A stretch of DNA of 64,000 nt from Streptomyces sp. NBC_01016 (GCF_026341035.1 NZ_JAPEOQ010000002.1:868001-932000), one strand, 5' to 3'. Shown: positions 1 through 8,941, numbered from the stretch's first letter. Made by a program: numbers and translations. The notes: a model not told the origin generated them from the letters alone.

Positions 1-1318
1 TCTTGACGGTCTCCGGGAACCAGTTGGTCTTCTCGTTCTCCTGAAGGAGACGGTCCTTGATGGCCGTGGTGCGGATGTACCAGGACGGCTGCGCGTAGTA
101 GAGCAGCGCCGTGTGGCAGCGCCAGCAGTGCGGGTAGCTGTGCTCGTACGGGATGTGCTTGAAGAGCAGGCCGCGGTTCTGAAGATCCTCGGTCAGCTGT
201 TCGTCGGCCTTCTTGAAGAAGACGCCGCCCACGAGGGGGACCTCGGGGGAGAAGGTGCCGTCGGGCAGCACCGGGTTCACGACCGGCATGCCGTACGAGC
301 GGCAGACCTTGAGGTCGTCGTCACCGAAGGCCGGGGCCTGGTGGACGAGGCCGGTGCCGTCCTCGGTCGTCACGTAGTCGGCGTTGACGACGTAGTGCGC
401 CTCCGCACCGTCGGCCGGGAACTCTACGAGTTCGAAAGGACGTTGGTACTTCCAGCGCTCCATCTCGGCGCCGGTGAAGGACTCGCCGGTCGTCTCCCAG
501 CCCTCGCCGAGCGCCTTCTCGACGAGCGGCTCGGCGACGACGAGCTTCTCCTCGCCGTTCGTGGCGACGACGTACGTCACGTCGGGGTGCGCGGCGACGG
601 CCGTGTTGGACACCAGGGTCCACGGGGTCGTCGTCCAGATCAGGAGAGCGGCCTGGCCCGCCAGCGGACCGGAGGTGAGCGGCAAACGGACATAGACCGA
701 GGGGTCCACGACCGTCTCGTAGCCCTGGGCCAGCTCGTGGTCCGACAGACCGGTGCCGCAGCGCGGGCACCAGGGAGCGACACGGTGGTCCTGGACCAGC
801 AGGCCCTTGTTGAAGATCTCCTTCAGCGACCACCAGACCGAGTCGACGTACTCCGGGTTCATCGTCCGGTACGCGTCTTCGAGGTCGACCCAGTAACCCA
901 TGCGGGTCGTCAGGTCGGAGAAGGCGTCGGTGTGCCGGGTCACGGACTCGCGGCACTTGGCGTTGAACTCGGCGATGCCGTACGCCTCGATGTCCTTCTT
1001 GCCGCTGAAGCCGAGCTCCTTCTCGACCGCCAGCTCCACCGGGAGGCCGTGACAGTCCCAGCCCGCCTTACGGGCCACGTGGTAGCCGCGCATCGTACGG
1101 AACCGGGGGAACACGTCCTTGAAGACGCGGGCCTCGATGTGGTGGGCGCCCGGCATGCCGTTGGCCGTGGGCGGGCCCTCGTAGAACACCCACTCGGGGC
1201 GCCCCTCGGACTGCTCCAGGGTCTTGGCGAAGATCTTCTGCTCGTCCCAGAAGTCGAGCACCGCGTGCTCGAGGGCGGGCAGGTCGACCTGGGCGGGCAC
1301 CTGGCGGTACTGCGTCAT
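1..1318 (-). CDS. ileS: Isoleucyl-tRNA synthetase, N-terminal part (gene runs off the left edge)
   Basis: Charges tRNA-Ile with isoleucine in the cytoplasm. About 439 N-terminal codons are present. The class I signature region is visible near residues 47-60 (YEGPPTANGMPGAHH, the HIGH-equivalent), followed by the Rossmann core and the editing-domain stretch LLIWTTTPWTL. The ATG at 1318 is chosen because GGAGGAAGAC lies just upstream and the protein opens as in actinobacterial IleS (MTQYRQVPAQ). The gene is preceded by a T-box leader, so its translation is expected to respond to uncharged tRNA-Ile. The 3' part lies outside the window. Confidence 0.97.
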   Translation of the reverse strand, partial: MTQYRQVPAQVDLPALEHAVLDFWDEQKIFAKTLEQSEGRPEWVFYEGPPTANGMPGAHHIEARVFKDVFPRFRTMRGYHVARKAGWDCHGLPVELAVEKELGFSGKKDIEAYGIAEFNAKCRESVTRHTDAFSDLTTRMGYWVDLEDAYRTMNPEYVDSVWWSLKEIFNKGLLVQDHRVAPWCPRCGTGLSDHELAQGYETVVDPSVYVRLPLTSGPLAGQAALLIWTTTPWTLVSNTAVAAHPDVTYVVATNGEEKLVVAEPLVEKALGEGWETTGESFTGAEMERWKYQRPFELVEFPADGAEAHYVVNADYVTTEDGTGLVHQAPAFGDDDLKVCRSYGMPVVNPVLPDGTFSPEVPLVGGVFFKKADEQLTEDLQNRGLLFKHIPYEHSYPHCWRCHTALLYYAQPSWYIRTTAIKDRLLQENEKTNWFPETVK

Positions 1319-1319
1319 C

Positions 1320-1560
1320 AGTCTTCCTCCGGCGGATCTGCCTTCTTCCGTCGGAGGGACGAGAGGCTGCTGCGCCGTGTGCGGCGCGCTCCCGCGGTAC
1401 CACCCTCCTTGGCCCGCCGGGGCGTGGTGCGCTCCGGTGAGCCCCCTCATTGGGGTCGCGATACCGGGTCTACTGGCCGCGCCTTGCGGGCTGCGGTGTT
1501 CTTCCGGCGGCTCCGGGGTGATCTTCGCGTCGCGCTCGCCGCCGGGCTTCCACCGTCCCC
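1320..1560 (-). promoter_or_regulatory. T-box riboswitch leader of ileS (translational type)
   Basis: On the minus strand the conserved T-box core AGGGTGGTACCGCGG lies at about 1392-1407. Upstream in the transcript a candidate Ile specifier, AUC, sits at 1522-1520 in a GAAGAUCACC context. Between the core and the start codon, a CCCTCCG segment (about 1352-1358) can pair with the CCGGAGG that carries the Shine-Dalgarno sequence (about 1326-1332). No terminator with a U-tract is visible. This is the layout of actinobacterial T-boxes that control translation initiation. The 5' end of the leader is approximate. Confidence 0.88.
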
Positions 1561-1919
1561 GGTTCGCTCTTGGCTGCGTACGCCGCTACTCGGCCCCATC
1601 CACGCTTTTCGCTCCGCCCAGTGTACGGCGCCCGGGAGGGGGCGGCAGACCGGTTTTCGCGGGGGCCCGGGAGGGCGGGGTGCGGGTGCGTCCGGTGACC
1701 CGAATGGCCATACGCCGGCTGTCCGATCCTGGGTGGTCACCCGGCGGGCCGGGGGCGGCCGTGAGAGCGGCGGATTACCAAGCGGGGAGCTGGGCACAAC
1801 GCTTGCAGGTTCCTCGCGGGTCGGTCACGAGGCCGTCACGCGGGGGCGGGTCCCGTGGTGCGCCCCGTTGCCGCGGGCCTGGAGTCGATTTATCGTCCCA
1901 GCACGATTCGCGAGCAAGA
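1561..1919. other. Intergenic region between the ileS leader and the dksA-like gene
   Basis: About 360 bases without a credible gene. It must hold the divergent promoters of ileS and of the dksA-like gene, and possibly the first helix of the T-box leader. I see no clear -10/-35 pair and no RNA gene. Confidence 0.5.
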
Positions 1920-1932
1920 TCACAAATTGTGA
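1920..1932 (+). promoter_or_regulatory. Perfect palindrome upstream of the dksA-like gene
   Basis: TCACAAATTGTGA is a 13-bp palindrome ending exactly where the ribosome binding site (AAGGGG) of the 1946 start begins. It could be a repressor operator or a small hairpin occluding the binding site. No cognate regulator is suggested by the context. Confidence 0.35.
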
Positions 1933-1945
1933 AGGGGCCGCGACC

Positions 1946-3043
1946 ATGGTGGCGAAGAAGACCGCCGATCAGCAGTCGGAGTCCGGCAGAACCACGGGCG
2001 CGGCGGCCTCCGGCGGTGCCGGGAAGGACGCGGCCGGGGCGAAGGCGTCGACGACGCCTGAGCCGAAGGAGACGCCCACCGGCAAGAAGAAGTCGTCCGC
2101 CGCATCGCACACGACGACCCGCAAGCAGACGACTGCGAAGACCACGCCTACGAAGGCGGCACCGGAGAAGGCCACGACCAAGAAGGCGGCGCCGACGAAG
2201 AGCGCGACCAAGAGCGTGACCAAGAAGACGGCCGCGACCAAGAAGGCGGCTGCGGGCAAGGCAGAGGCCGAGGTCGAGGCCGGGGCCGAGGAGAGCGCGG
2301 CTCCGGCGGCGGCCGGGGCCGAAGCCGAGGCCGCGGACGCCAAGAAGGCCGCAGCCAAGAAGAAGACCGCGGCCAAGGCCACCGCAGCCGCGAAAGCGGA
2401 GGGCAAGGACCCGGGGGCCGGGAAGACGGGTGCGCACGCCGAGGAGACGGGGGAGAAGGCGGACGGCGTCGGCCCGGCGGGCGGACGCAAGGGCGCGAAG
2501 AAGACGGTCGCCTCCGCGACCGAGGACGCGGCCGAGGCCGCGAAGCAGACGGGAGCCACGACAGTGGTTGCGAAGAAGACTCAGGGCACGGCCACGGCGA
2601 CCAAGAAGCCTGGCGCGGTTCCCAAGGCGCGCGGCACCGCCGAACCCGGCGAGCTGGCCGTCCGTCCGGGCGAGGACCCCTGGACCCCGGAGGAGGCCGA
2701 GGAGGCGCGCGCCGAGCTGCAGACCGAGGTGCTGCGGCTCGGGCACGAGATCGCCGCCGCAGAGGAGGGCCTCGCTGGGCTGATGCGCGACTCCGGGGAC
2801 GGGGCCGGCGACGACGACGCCGACACCGGCACCAAGAACATCACCCGCGAGCACGAGATGTCCCTCGCGGCCAACGCGCGGGAGATGCTGCTCCAGACCG
2901 AGCGGGCCCTGGAGCGCCTGGACGCGGGCACGTACGGGCTCTGCGAGAACTGCGGGAACCCGATCGGGAAGGCGCGCATGCAGGCGTTCCCGCGCGCGAC
3001 CCTGTGCGTCGAGTGCAAGCAGAAGCAGGAGCGCCGCAACTGA
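1946..3043 (+). CDS. DksA/TraR C4 zinc-finger protein with long Lys/Ala-rich N-terminal tail
   Basis: 365 residues. The last ~115 residues form a DksA/TraR-type domain. It has a predicted coiled-coil-like stretch and a C4 zinc finger with Cys 333, 336, 354 and 357 (C-X2-C-X17-C-X2-C, opening CENCGNPIG and closing CVEC). Family members bind the RNA polymerase secondary channel. Residues 1 to about 240 are low-complexity Lys/Ala/Thr/Pro with repeated KKTAA/KKAA blocks, like histone H1 tails, so nonspecific DNA or nucleoid binding is inferred. The start ATG at 1946 follows AAGGGG. Reading continues open far upstream in the same frame, but that stretch is antisense to ileS and its leader. It lies directly upstream of lspA. 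A repeat of about 20 bp directly follows the stop. Confidence 0.85.
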   Translation: MVAKKTADQQSESGRTTGAAASGGAGKDAAGAKASTTPEPKETPTGKKKSSAASHTTTRKQTTAKTTPTKAAPEKATTKKAAPTKSATKSVTKKTAATKKAAAGKAEAEVEAGAEESAAPAAAGAEAEAADAKKAAAKKKTAAKATAAAKAEGKDPGAGKTGAHAEETGEKADGVGPAGGRKGAKKTVASATEDAAEAAKQTGATTVVAKKTQGTATATKKPGAVPKARGTAEPGELAVRPGEDPWTPEEAEEARAELQTEVLRLGHEIAAAEEGLAGLMRDSGDGAGDDDADTGTKNITREHEMSLAANAREMLLQTERALERLDAGTYGLCENCGNPIGKARMQAFPRATLCVECKQKQERRN

Positions 3044-3089
3044 GCGACCGCCGCGCCCGCACAAGCGACCGCCGCGCCCGCGCCCGCAC
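3043..3089. repeat. Tandem duplication after the dksA-like stop codon
   Basis: AGCGACCGCCGCGCCCGCAC starts on the last base of the TGA and is repeated at once from 3064, the second copy carrying an extra GCGCCC. It is one of several such 3'-end duplications in the window. Confidence 0.8.
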
Positions 3090-3168
3090 TTGGGCCACCG
3101 GCCCATGGGGGCGCGGCTCCGCGTGCCGTACTCTCGTCCTCAGTCAGGTACTAGGTTGAGGGACTCAC

Positions 3169-3762
3169 GTGGCAGAGGCGGAGCGCATCATCGGTACGCC
3201 GGATTCCCCGGACGCGGGGGCAGCCGAGCCGGAGCGGCCCGATGAGGTCGACGAGCAGGTCCAGGACCGGCCCAAGGGCAGGCGGCGGATCGCCGTGCTG
3301 TTCGTCGTGGCCGCGCTCGCGTACGTCCTGGACCTGGGCAGCAAGCTGATCGTGGTGGCGAAGCTCGAGCACCGCGACGCCATCCACATCATCGGTGACT
3401 GGCTGCAGCTCGAGGTGATCAGGAACCCGGGCGCCGCCTGGGGCATCGGCGAGGCCTTCACGATCATCTTCACCCTGATCGCGGCCGCCGTGATCGTCGT
3501 GATCGCACGGCTCGCCCGGAAGCTCTACAGCACACCTTGGGCGATCGCCCTCGGCCTGCTGCTCGGCGGGGCGCTCGGCAACCTCACGGACCGCATCTTC
3601 CGGGCGCCGGGCGTCTTCGAGGGCGCCGTGGTGGACTTCATCGCGCCGAAGCACTACCCGGTGTTCAACCTCGCCGACTCGGCGATCGTGTGCGGCGGCA
3701 TCCTGATCGTCCTGCTGTCCTTCCGCGGCATCGACCCCGACGGGTCCGTCCACAAGGACTGA
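3169..3762 (+). CDS. lspA: Lipoprotein signal peptidase (SPase II)
   Basis: Integral membrane aspartyl protease that removes signal peptides from diacylglyceryl-modified prolipoproteins, downstream of Lgt (also in this window, 50876). 197 residues: an acidic, Pro-rich cytoplasmic extension (1-37), then four hydrophobic segments. The family boxes are clear: RNPGAAWGI around 85-93, GNLTDR with catalytic Asp141, VVDFI at 154-158, and FNLADS with catalytic Asp170. The GTG start at 3169 follows GAGGGA. The extension before the first membrane helix is longer than in E. coli LspA, as is common in Streptomyces. The next gene is rluD, a frequent neighbour. Confidence 0.97.
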   Translation: MAEAERIIGTPDSPDAGAAEPERPDEVDEQVQDRPKGRRRIAVLFVVAALAYVLDLGSKLIVVAKLEHRDAIHIIGDWLQLEVIRNPGAAWGIGEAFTIIFTLIAAAVIVVIARLARKLYSTPWAIALGLLLGGALGNLTDRIFRAPGVFEGAVVDFIAPKHYPVFNLADSAIVCGGILIVLLSFRGIDPDGSVHKD

Positions 3763-3776
3763 GGCAAGGACTGGGG
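3753..3776. repeat. 12-bp tandem duplication across the lspA stop codon
   Basis: CAAGGACTGAGG is followed at once by CAAGGACTGGGG. The first copy contains the TGA stop; in the second the stop has become TGG. Confidence 0.8.
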
Positions 3777-3856
3777 CGCGGGGCCCGAGGCGCACAAAGA
3801 CCGAGGTCACGGGGCTCGTGTGCGGGAGTGTCGGTGCGCTCCTGCATACTCGATGC

Positions 3857-4798
3857 GTGAGCACGATTCCCGAGGTCCGCACCCTGCCCGTACCCGACGG
3901 CCTGGAGGGCGAGCGCGTAGACGCCGCCATCTCGCGCATGTTCGGCTTCTCCCGCACCAAGGCCGCCGAGCTCGCCGCCGCCGGAAAGGTCGCGGTGGAC
4001 GGCTCGGTCGTGGGCAAGTCAGAGCGGGTGCACGGCGGCGCCTGGATGGAAGTGGAGATGCCGCAGGCGCCCGCTCCCGTACAGATCGTCGCCGAGCCCG
4101 TCGAGGGCATGGAGATCGTGCACGACGACGACGACATCGTCGTGATCATGAAGCCCGTGGGGGTCGCCGCCCACCCCAGCCCCGGCTGGACCGGGACGAC
4201 GGTGATTGGTGGCCTCGCCGCCGCCGGGTACCGGATCTCGACGTCCGGCGCCGCGGAGCGCCAGGGCATCGTCCACCGGCTCGACGTGGGCACGTCGGGT
4301 CTGATGGTCGTCGCCAAGTCGGAGCGGGCGTACACGTCGCTGAAGCGCCAGTTCAAGGAGCGCGTCCCGGACAAGCGCTACAACGCGCTGGTGCAGGGCC
4401 ACCCCGACCCCATGAGCGGCACCATCGACGCCCCCATCGGGCGCCACCCGAACCACGACTACAAGTGGGCCGTGATCGCCGAGGGCAAGCCGTCGGTCAC
4501 GCACTACGACCTCATCGAGGCCTTCCGCGCCGCCTCGCTCCTCGACATCAAGCTGGAGACGGGGCGTACCCACCAGATCCGCGTGCACATGTCGGCGCAC
4601 CGGCACCCGTGCGTGGGCGACCTGACGTACGGCGCGGACCCCACGATCGCGAAGCGGCTCGGTCTCACGCGGCAGTGGCTGCACGCGGTGCGGCTCGGCT
4701 TCGAGCACCCGTCGGACGGTCGGTGGGTCGAGTTCGAGAGCGACTACCCGGAGGATCTGCAGACGGCTCTGGACAGGGTCAGGGCGGAGAGCGAGTGA
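3857..4798 (+). CDS. rluD: RluA/RluD-family 23S rRNA pseudouridine synthase
   Basis: Isomerises uridines to pseudouridine in 23S rRNA. 313 residues from GTG at 3857. An S4 RNA-binding domain occupies about residues 18-75 (RVDAAISRMFGFSRTKAAEL). The catalytic core carries the invariant HRLDVGTSG with Asp143 as nucleophile, and later GRTHQIRVH. An upstream ATG in frame exists at 3881 only inside the S4 domain, and longer in-frame extension lacks conservation, so GTG 3857 is preferred. The stop overlaps the next start by four bases (GTGA), indicating translational coupling. Confidence 0.93.
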   Translation: MSTIPEVRTLPVPDGLEGERVDAAISRMFGFSRTKAAELAAAGKVAVDGSVVGKSERVHGGAWMEVEMPQAPAPVQIVAEPVEGMEIVHDDDDIVVIMKPVGVAAHPSPGWTGTTVIGGLAAAGYRISTSGAAERQGIVHRLDVGTSGLMVVAKSERAYTSLKRQFKERVPDKRYNALVQGHPDPMSGTIDAPIGRHPNHDYKWAVIAEGKPSVTHYDLIEAFRAASLLDIKLETGRTHQIRVHMSAHRHPCVGDLTYGADPTIAKRLGLTRQWLHAVRLGFEHPSDGRWVEFESDYPEDLQTALDRVRAESE

Positions 4799-5274
4799 GC
4801 ACCCCCCTTCCCGTGTATGTGACCCGTGTCGCGGAGGACGAAGTGGACCGGCAGGCCTGCTTCGCCGTCCGCAAGGAGGTCTTCGTCGTCGAACAGGGCG
4901 TGCCCGAGGACATCGAGTACGACGCGTACGACGCCGGGGCGGTGCACGTCCTGGCCGTCCGGCAGGACGGGGAGCCGCTCGGTACTGGCCGCCTGCTGAC
5001 GGGCGAGGCCGCCGCCGTGAAGAACGGCGGGGCGGCGGACGTCGGCGCTCTCGGGCGGCTCGCCGTGACGAAGGCGGCGCGCGGCCTCGGTGTCGGTGCC
5101 GCGCTGGTGCGGGCCATCGAGGACGCGGCCCGCGCGCGCGGGCTCGCCGCCGTGGACCTGCACGCGCAGACGCACGCGCTGGGGTTCTACGAGCGCCTGG
5201 GATACGTCGCGTACGGGCCGGAGTTCCTCGACGCCGGCATCGACCACCGTGCGATGCGGAAGACGCTCGGCTAG
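4795..5274 (+). CDS. GNAT family N-acetyltransferase
   Basis: 159 residues. The acetyl-CoA pyrophosphate loop is recognisable as AARGLGVGAAL around residues 95-105, preceded by LGRLAVTKA and followed by HAQTHALGFYERLGY and FLDAGIDHRAM. These ElaA/YjcF-like features suggest a small-molecule acetyltransferase; the substrate is unknown. It starts with GTG overlapping the rluD stop by four bases, so the two are co-translated. Confidence 0.88.
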   Translation: MSTPLPVYVTRVAEDEVDRQACFAVRKEVFVVEQGVPEDIEYDAYDAGAVHVLAVRQDGEPLGTGRLLTGEAAAVKNGGAADVGALGRLAVTKAARGLGVGAALVRAIEDAARARGLAAVDLHAQTHALGFYERLGYVAYGPEFLDAGIDHRAMRKTLG

Positions 5275-5401
5275 ACAGCGGCGGTATCCCGGCGGCCCGG
5301 CACCGTGGTCACCGGGCCCCGATAAGACCGGTTTGATCCGATGCGCGTGGCACCCTTGAGGCCGGAACGCACATGATCGTCGAGTCTGGTCGGAGCCCCC
5401 G

Positions 5402-6988
5402 GTGGATCAATTGGCCCTGCTGTTCGTGCTGTTGCTCGGGGCCGTGCTGACCGTCCCCCTCGGCGACCGGCTCGGCCTGCCCTCCCCGGTCCTGATGACC
5501 CTGCTCGGCATCGCCCTGGCGCTGATCCAGGCGGTGCCGAATGTCGACATCAACCCGGATCTGATCCTCCCGCTCGTGCTGCCACCGCTGCTCTACGCGG
5601 CCGTGCACCGCACGTCCTGGCGCCAGTTCGCGGCCAATAAACGGCCGATCTTCCTGCTCGCCGTCGCCCTGGTATTCGTCACCACGGCCGCGGTCGCCTT
5701 CACCGCCGACGCCATCGTGCCGGGCCTGCCGGTCGCCGCGGCCGTCGCGCTCGGCGCCCTTGTGGCGCCGCCCGACCCGGTCGCCGCGACCGCCGTCGCG
5801 GGCCAACTCGGCCTGCCCCGGCGCATGGTGTCGATCCTGGAGGGCGAGGGCCTGTTCAACGACGTGACCGCGATCGTGCTCTACCACGTCGCGATCGCCG
5901 CCGCCGTCAGCGGCACCTTCTCGCTGCCGCGCGCCGCGCTCGACCTGGTCCTGTCCGCGGTCGTCGCCATCGCCGTCGGCTGGGGGCTCGGCTGGGTCGC
6001 CAACAAGCTCATCAGCTACCTCGGCGACGCCACGCTCCAGATCGGGCTCACGCTCCTGATCCCGTACGCCTCGTACGTACTCGCCGAAGAGCTCAAGGGC
6101 TCGGGCGTGCTCGCGGTTCTGACCACGGCCATGTTCCTGGCCGAGCACGCCTTCGACGCCGACGACGTGCTGACGCGGCTCACCGGGCGGGCCTTCTGGG
6201 ACGTCGTGGACACCCTCGTCACGGGCGTCGCGTTCGGCCTCATCGGCCTGGAGGTGCACAACGTCGTCAGGACCGCGGAGGGCCGCTGGGGCGAGATGTT
6301 CGGCTGGGCGGGCGCGGTCGTCGGGGTCGTCATCGTCGTACGGCTGCTGTGGCTGTTGCCGATGACGTGGGTGACACGGCGGATGCACATGCGGCGCGAC
6401 GTCGACGAGGACATTCCGGTCAGCTGGCGCGAGACGGTCGTCATGTGGTGGGCCGGAATGCGCGGTGTGGCCTCGGTGGCGCTGGCCCTCGCCATCCCGC
6501 TGACCATGGACAACGGTTCGCCCTTCCCGGAGCGGGACGAGATCGTCTTCCTCGCGTTCGGGGTGATCATGGCGACCCTGGTGCTGCAGGGCCTGAGCCT
6601 GCCGTGGCTGGTGCGCAAGCTCGGGGTGCGCAGCGACGACACCGCCGAGCGGGAGTTCGAGCGGCAGCTCGCGCTGCGGGCCGCGAAGGCGGCGAAGCGG
6701 CGGCTCAAGGAGATCGAGGAGGTCGAGGAGCTGCCGGAGGAGGTGCAGGAGCAGATGGTGCGCCGCGCCTACGACATCGGCCTGCGCATCAACCCGGAGA
6801 TCGGCGCGGACGAGCGGCGCGAGAAGCAGACCAAGCGGGTCGCCCGGATCAAGCGGATCCGCCGGATCCAGGCGGAGATGATGTCGGCGGCCCGGCACGA
6901 GGTCCTCGCGGCCCGCAGCGAACCGGGCTCCGACCCGGAGGTGGTCGACCGGGTGCTCAGGAAACTGGATGTGCGCAGTCTGCGTTAG
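5402..6988 (+). CDS. Na+/H+ (monovalent cation/proton) antiporter, CPA1 family
   Basis: 528 residues. About twelve hydrophobic segments fill residues 1-400. The ion-binding region of the CPA1 type is visible as APPDPVAATAV near 121-131 and EGEGLFNDVTAIVLYHVA near 148-165. A WWAGMRGVASVALALAIPL motif near 350 is also typical. The last ~130 residues are a hydrophilic, Arg/Lys/Glu-rich cytoplasmic tail, probably regulatory. The GTG start at 5402 is used; no strong ribosome binding site is visible (GGAGCCCCCG upstream). It probably exchanges Na+ or K+ for protons for pH and salt homeostasis. Confidence 0.92.
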   Translation: MDQLALLFVLLLGAVLTVPLGDRLGLPSPVLMTLLGIALALIQAVPNVDINPDLILPLVLPPLLYAAVHRTSWRQFAANKRPIFLLAVALVFVTTAAVAFTADAIVPGLPVAAAVALGALVAPPDPVAATAVAGQLGLPRRMVSILEGEGLFNDVTAIVLYHVAIAAAVSGTFSLPRAALDLVLSAVVAIAVGWGLGWVANKLISYLGDATLQIGLTLLIPYASYVLAEELKGSGVLAVLTTAMFLAEHAFDADDVLTRLTGRAFWDVVDTLVTGVAFGLIGLEVHNVVRTAEGRWGEMFGWAGAVVGVVIVVRLLWLLPMTWVTRRMHMRRDVDEDIPVSWRETVVMWWAGMRGVASVALALAIPLTMDNGSPFPERDEIVFLAFGVIMATLVLQGLSLPWLVRKLGVRSDDTAEREFERQLALRAAKAAKRRLKEIEEVEELPEEVQEQMVRRAYDIGLRINPEIGADERREKQTKRVARIKRIRRIQAEMMSAARHEVLAARSEPGSDPEVVDRVLRKLDVRSLR

Positions 6989-7029
6989 AGATTGTCCTGT
7001 GGCCGGTGTGGCGTTCTAGGCTCGTGCGT

Positions 7030-7776
7030 ATGGCACGCAACGTGATAATCACCGGAGGCGGTACGGGAATCGGGCTCGCGGCGGCGAAGGCCTTCGCCGC
7101 GGAGGGGGACCGGGTACTGCTGGTCGGGCGGCGGATCGAGGTCCTGGAGAAGGCCGATGTGCCCGGTGCGATGAGGTATCCGGCCGACCTCGGCACGGTC
7201 GAAGGGGCGCGCGGCGCCGCCGACTTCGCGCTCGAGGCGTTCGAGGGCACGGTCGACGTGATGGTGCACAGCGCCGGCGGGATCGGCGGCCGGTCGCTCC
7301 CGGCGCCGGAGGGGACCGATCCGCTCGACGCCGTCGCCCACGACTGGAACGCCAACTTCCGTATCAATACGCTCACTTCGGTCCTGCTGACCGAGGCGCT
7401 GCGTGAGCACCTCGCCTCGCCGGGCGGCCGGGTCGTGTTCCTGTCCTCCATCGCCGCGCTGCGCGGCTCGGGTTCGGGCTCGTACGGCGGCTCCAAGGCG
7501 GCCCTGCACCCGTACACGTACGACCTCGCCAAGGCCCTCGGCCCGCGCGGCATCACCGTGAACACCATCGCGCCCGGCTACATCGAGGACACCGAGTTCT
7601 TCGGGCCCTCGATGCCCGAGGCGGACTACCGGCGCCGGGTCGACGCCATCCCGACCGGCCGCGCCGGGACGCCCGAGGACATCGCGGCCACCGTGCTGTG
7701 GCTGGCGTCGCCGGGCGGCGGCCATGTCACCGGGCAGATCGTCCAGGTCAACGGCGGGGAGTGCCTGGGGCGTTAG
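7030..7776 (+). CDS. SDR family NAD(P)-dependent oxidoreductase
   Basis: 248 residues, classical short-chain dehydrogenase length. The dinucleotide motif TGGGTGIG is at residues 8-15. The catalytic Ser is in FLSSIAAL and the Tyr/Lys pair in SYGGSKAAL; NTIAPGYIEDT and the C-terminal VNGGECLGR complete the fold. It resembles 3-oxoacyl-ACP reductase-like enzymes, but the substrate cannot be told. The ATG at 7030 begins MARNVIITGG. Its TAG stop interlocks with the TAA stop of the convergent channel gene (shared bases 7773-7776). Confidence 0.9.
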   Translation: MARNVIITGGGTGIGLAAAKAFAAEGDRVLLVGRRIEVLEKADVPGAMRYPADLGTVEGARGAADFALEAFEGTVDVMVHSAGGIGGRSLPAPEGTDPLDAVAHDWNANFRINTLTSVLLTEALREHLASPGGRVVFLSSIAALRGSGSGSYGGSKAALHPYTYDLAKALGPRGITVNTIAPGYIEDTEFFGPSMPEADYRRRVDAIPTGRAGTPEDIAATVLWLASPGGGHVTGQIVQVNGGECLGR

Positions 7777-8879
7777 CCTCTGCCGGTGCGGGGCGCCCGG
7801 CCGTTGCGGCTGAGCACGTGCTCCGGCAGGGAGTCCGCCTCGTCCGGGGCGACCAGGGCCGTCGCCGTGTTGATCCGCGGCAGCGCGTACGGGTGCTGAT
7901 CGGTCAGCCAGCGCACGAGCTGCTCGCGGACCGTGACCCGCACCGTCCAGATGTCGTCCGCGTCCTTGGCGGTGACCAGGGCGCGGACCTGGAGCGTGCT
8001 GGGCGTCGTGTCGGTGACGGCGAGGCCCCAGTCGCGGCCGTCCCAGGCGGCGCACTCGCGCAGGATGTCGTGCAGCTTCTCGCGCATCTCGGGCACGGGC
8101 GCGCTGTGGTCGAGGTGGAAGAAGACGGTGCCGGTCATCTGGGCACCGCCGCGCGACCAGTTCTCGAACGGCTTCGACGTGAAGTACGAGACCGGCATGG
8201 TGATGCGCCGCTCGTCCCAGGTGCGTACGGCGAGGAAGGTGAGGGTGATCTCCTCGACCGTGCCCCACTCGCCGTCCACGACCACGGTGTCGCCTATCCG
8301 CACCATGTCGCCGAACGCGATCTGGAGCCCCGCGAAGAGGTTGCCGAGCGTGGACTGCGCGGCGACACCGGCGACGATGCCGAGGAGTCCCGCCGAGGCC
8401 AGCAGCGAGGCGCCGGCCGCCCGGAAGGACGGGAACGTCAGGAGCATCGCGGCCACCGCGACCACGCCGACGACCGCGATGACGACGCGCTGGATCAGGG
8501 TGACCTGGGTGCGTACACGGCGGACCCGGGCCGGATCGCGCTGGGCGTTGGCGTAGCGGGCGTACGACGACTCGACGACGGCGGAGGAGATCCGGACGGC
8601 GAGCCAGGCGGTGGCGCCGATCAGGACCAGGTTGAGCGTTTCTCCAACTGTGCCGCCGTGTTCCTTCGCGACGCCCGTCTGGTCGTACGAGCCCCGCAGC
8701 AGCGCCGCGCAGAGCACGAGCTGGAGCGGCAGCCGGCAGCGGCGCAGCAGTCCCCACAGCGGCGTCTCGTGGTGGCGCTGGTCGGTGCGGAGCAGCAACC
8801 GGTCGACCGCCCACCCCACCAACAGCGTGAGCACGACCGAGCCACCAATGACGATCAGTGGACGCAGTACGTTCTCCAT
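7773..8879 (-). CDS. Mechanosensitive ion channel, MscS family
   Basis: 368 residues. Several N-terminal transmembrane helices are followed by the pore-lining helix and the beta domain signature (LLASAGLLGIVAGVAAQSTLGN, then IQ-type FGDMVRIGDTVVVDGEWGTVEEITL). The C-terminal alpha/beta domain ends in a basic tail. The ATG at 8879 (MENVLRPL) is preferred to one 11 codons upstream because it opens directly on a membrane helix. It is expected to gate on membrane tension and release solutes on hypo-osmotic shock. It is convergent with the SDR gene and divergent from the hydrolase gene. Confidence 0.9.
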   Translation of the reverse strand: MENVLRPLIVIGGSVVLTLLVGWAVDRLLLRTDQRHHETPLWGLLRRCRLPLQLVLCAALLRGSYDQTGVAKEHGGTVGETLNLVLIGATAWLAVRISSAVVESSYARYANAQRDPARVRRVRTQVTLIQRVVIAVVGVVAVAAMLLTFPSFRAAGASLLASAGLLGIVAGVAAQSTLGNLFAGLQIAFGDMVRIGDTVVVDGEWGTVEEITLTFLAVRTWDERRITMPVSYFTSKPFENWSRGGAQMTGTVFFHLDHSAPVPEMREKLHDILRECAAWDGRDWGLAVTDTTPSTLQVRALVTAKDADDIWTVRVTVREQLVRWLTDQHPYALPRINTATALVAPDEADSLPEHVLSRNGRAPRTGRG

Positions 8880-8941
8880 GCCACGACGGTAACCGGGATC
8901 GGGCGCGCCCAACCTGCGGGGGCCCTGGCACCATGGAGCCC

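Noticed and set aside
113..1945. Open frame on the plus strand continuous with the dksA-like gene
   Set aside because: It runs antisense through ileS and its T-box leader, has no family features, and the real gene has a good start at 1946.
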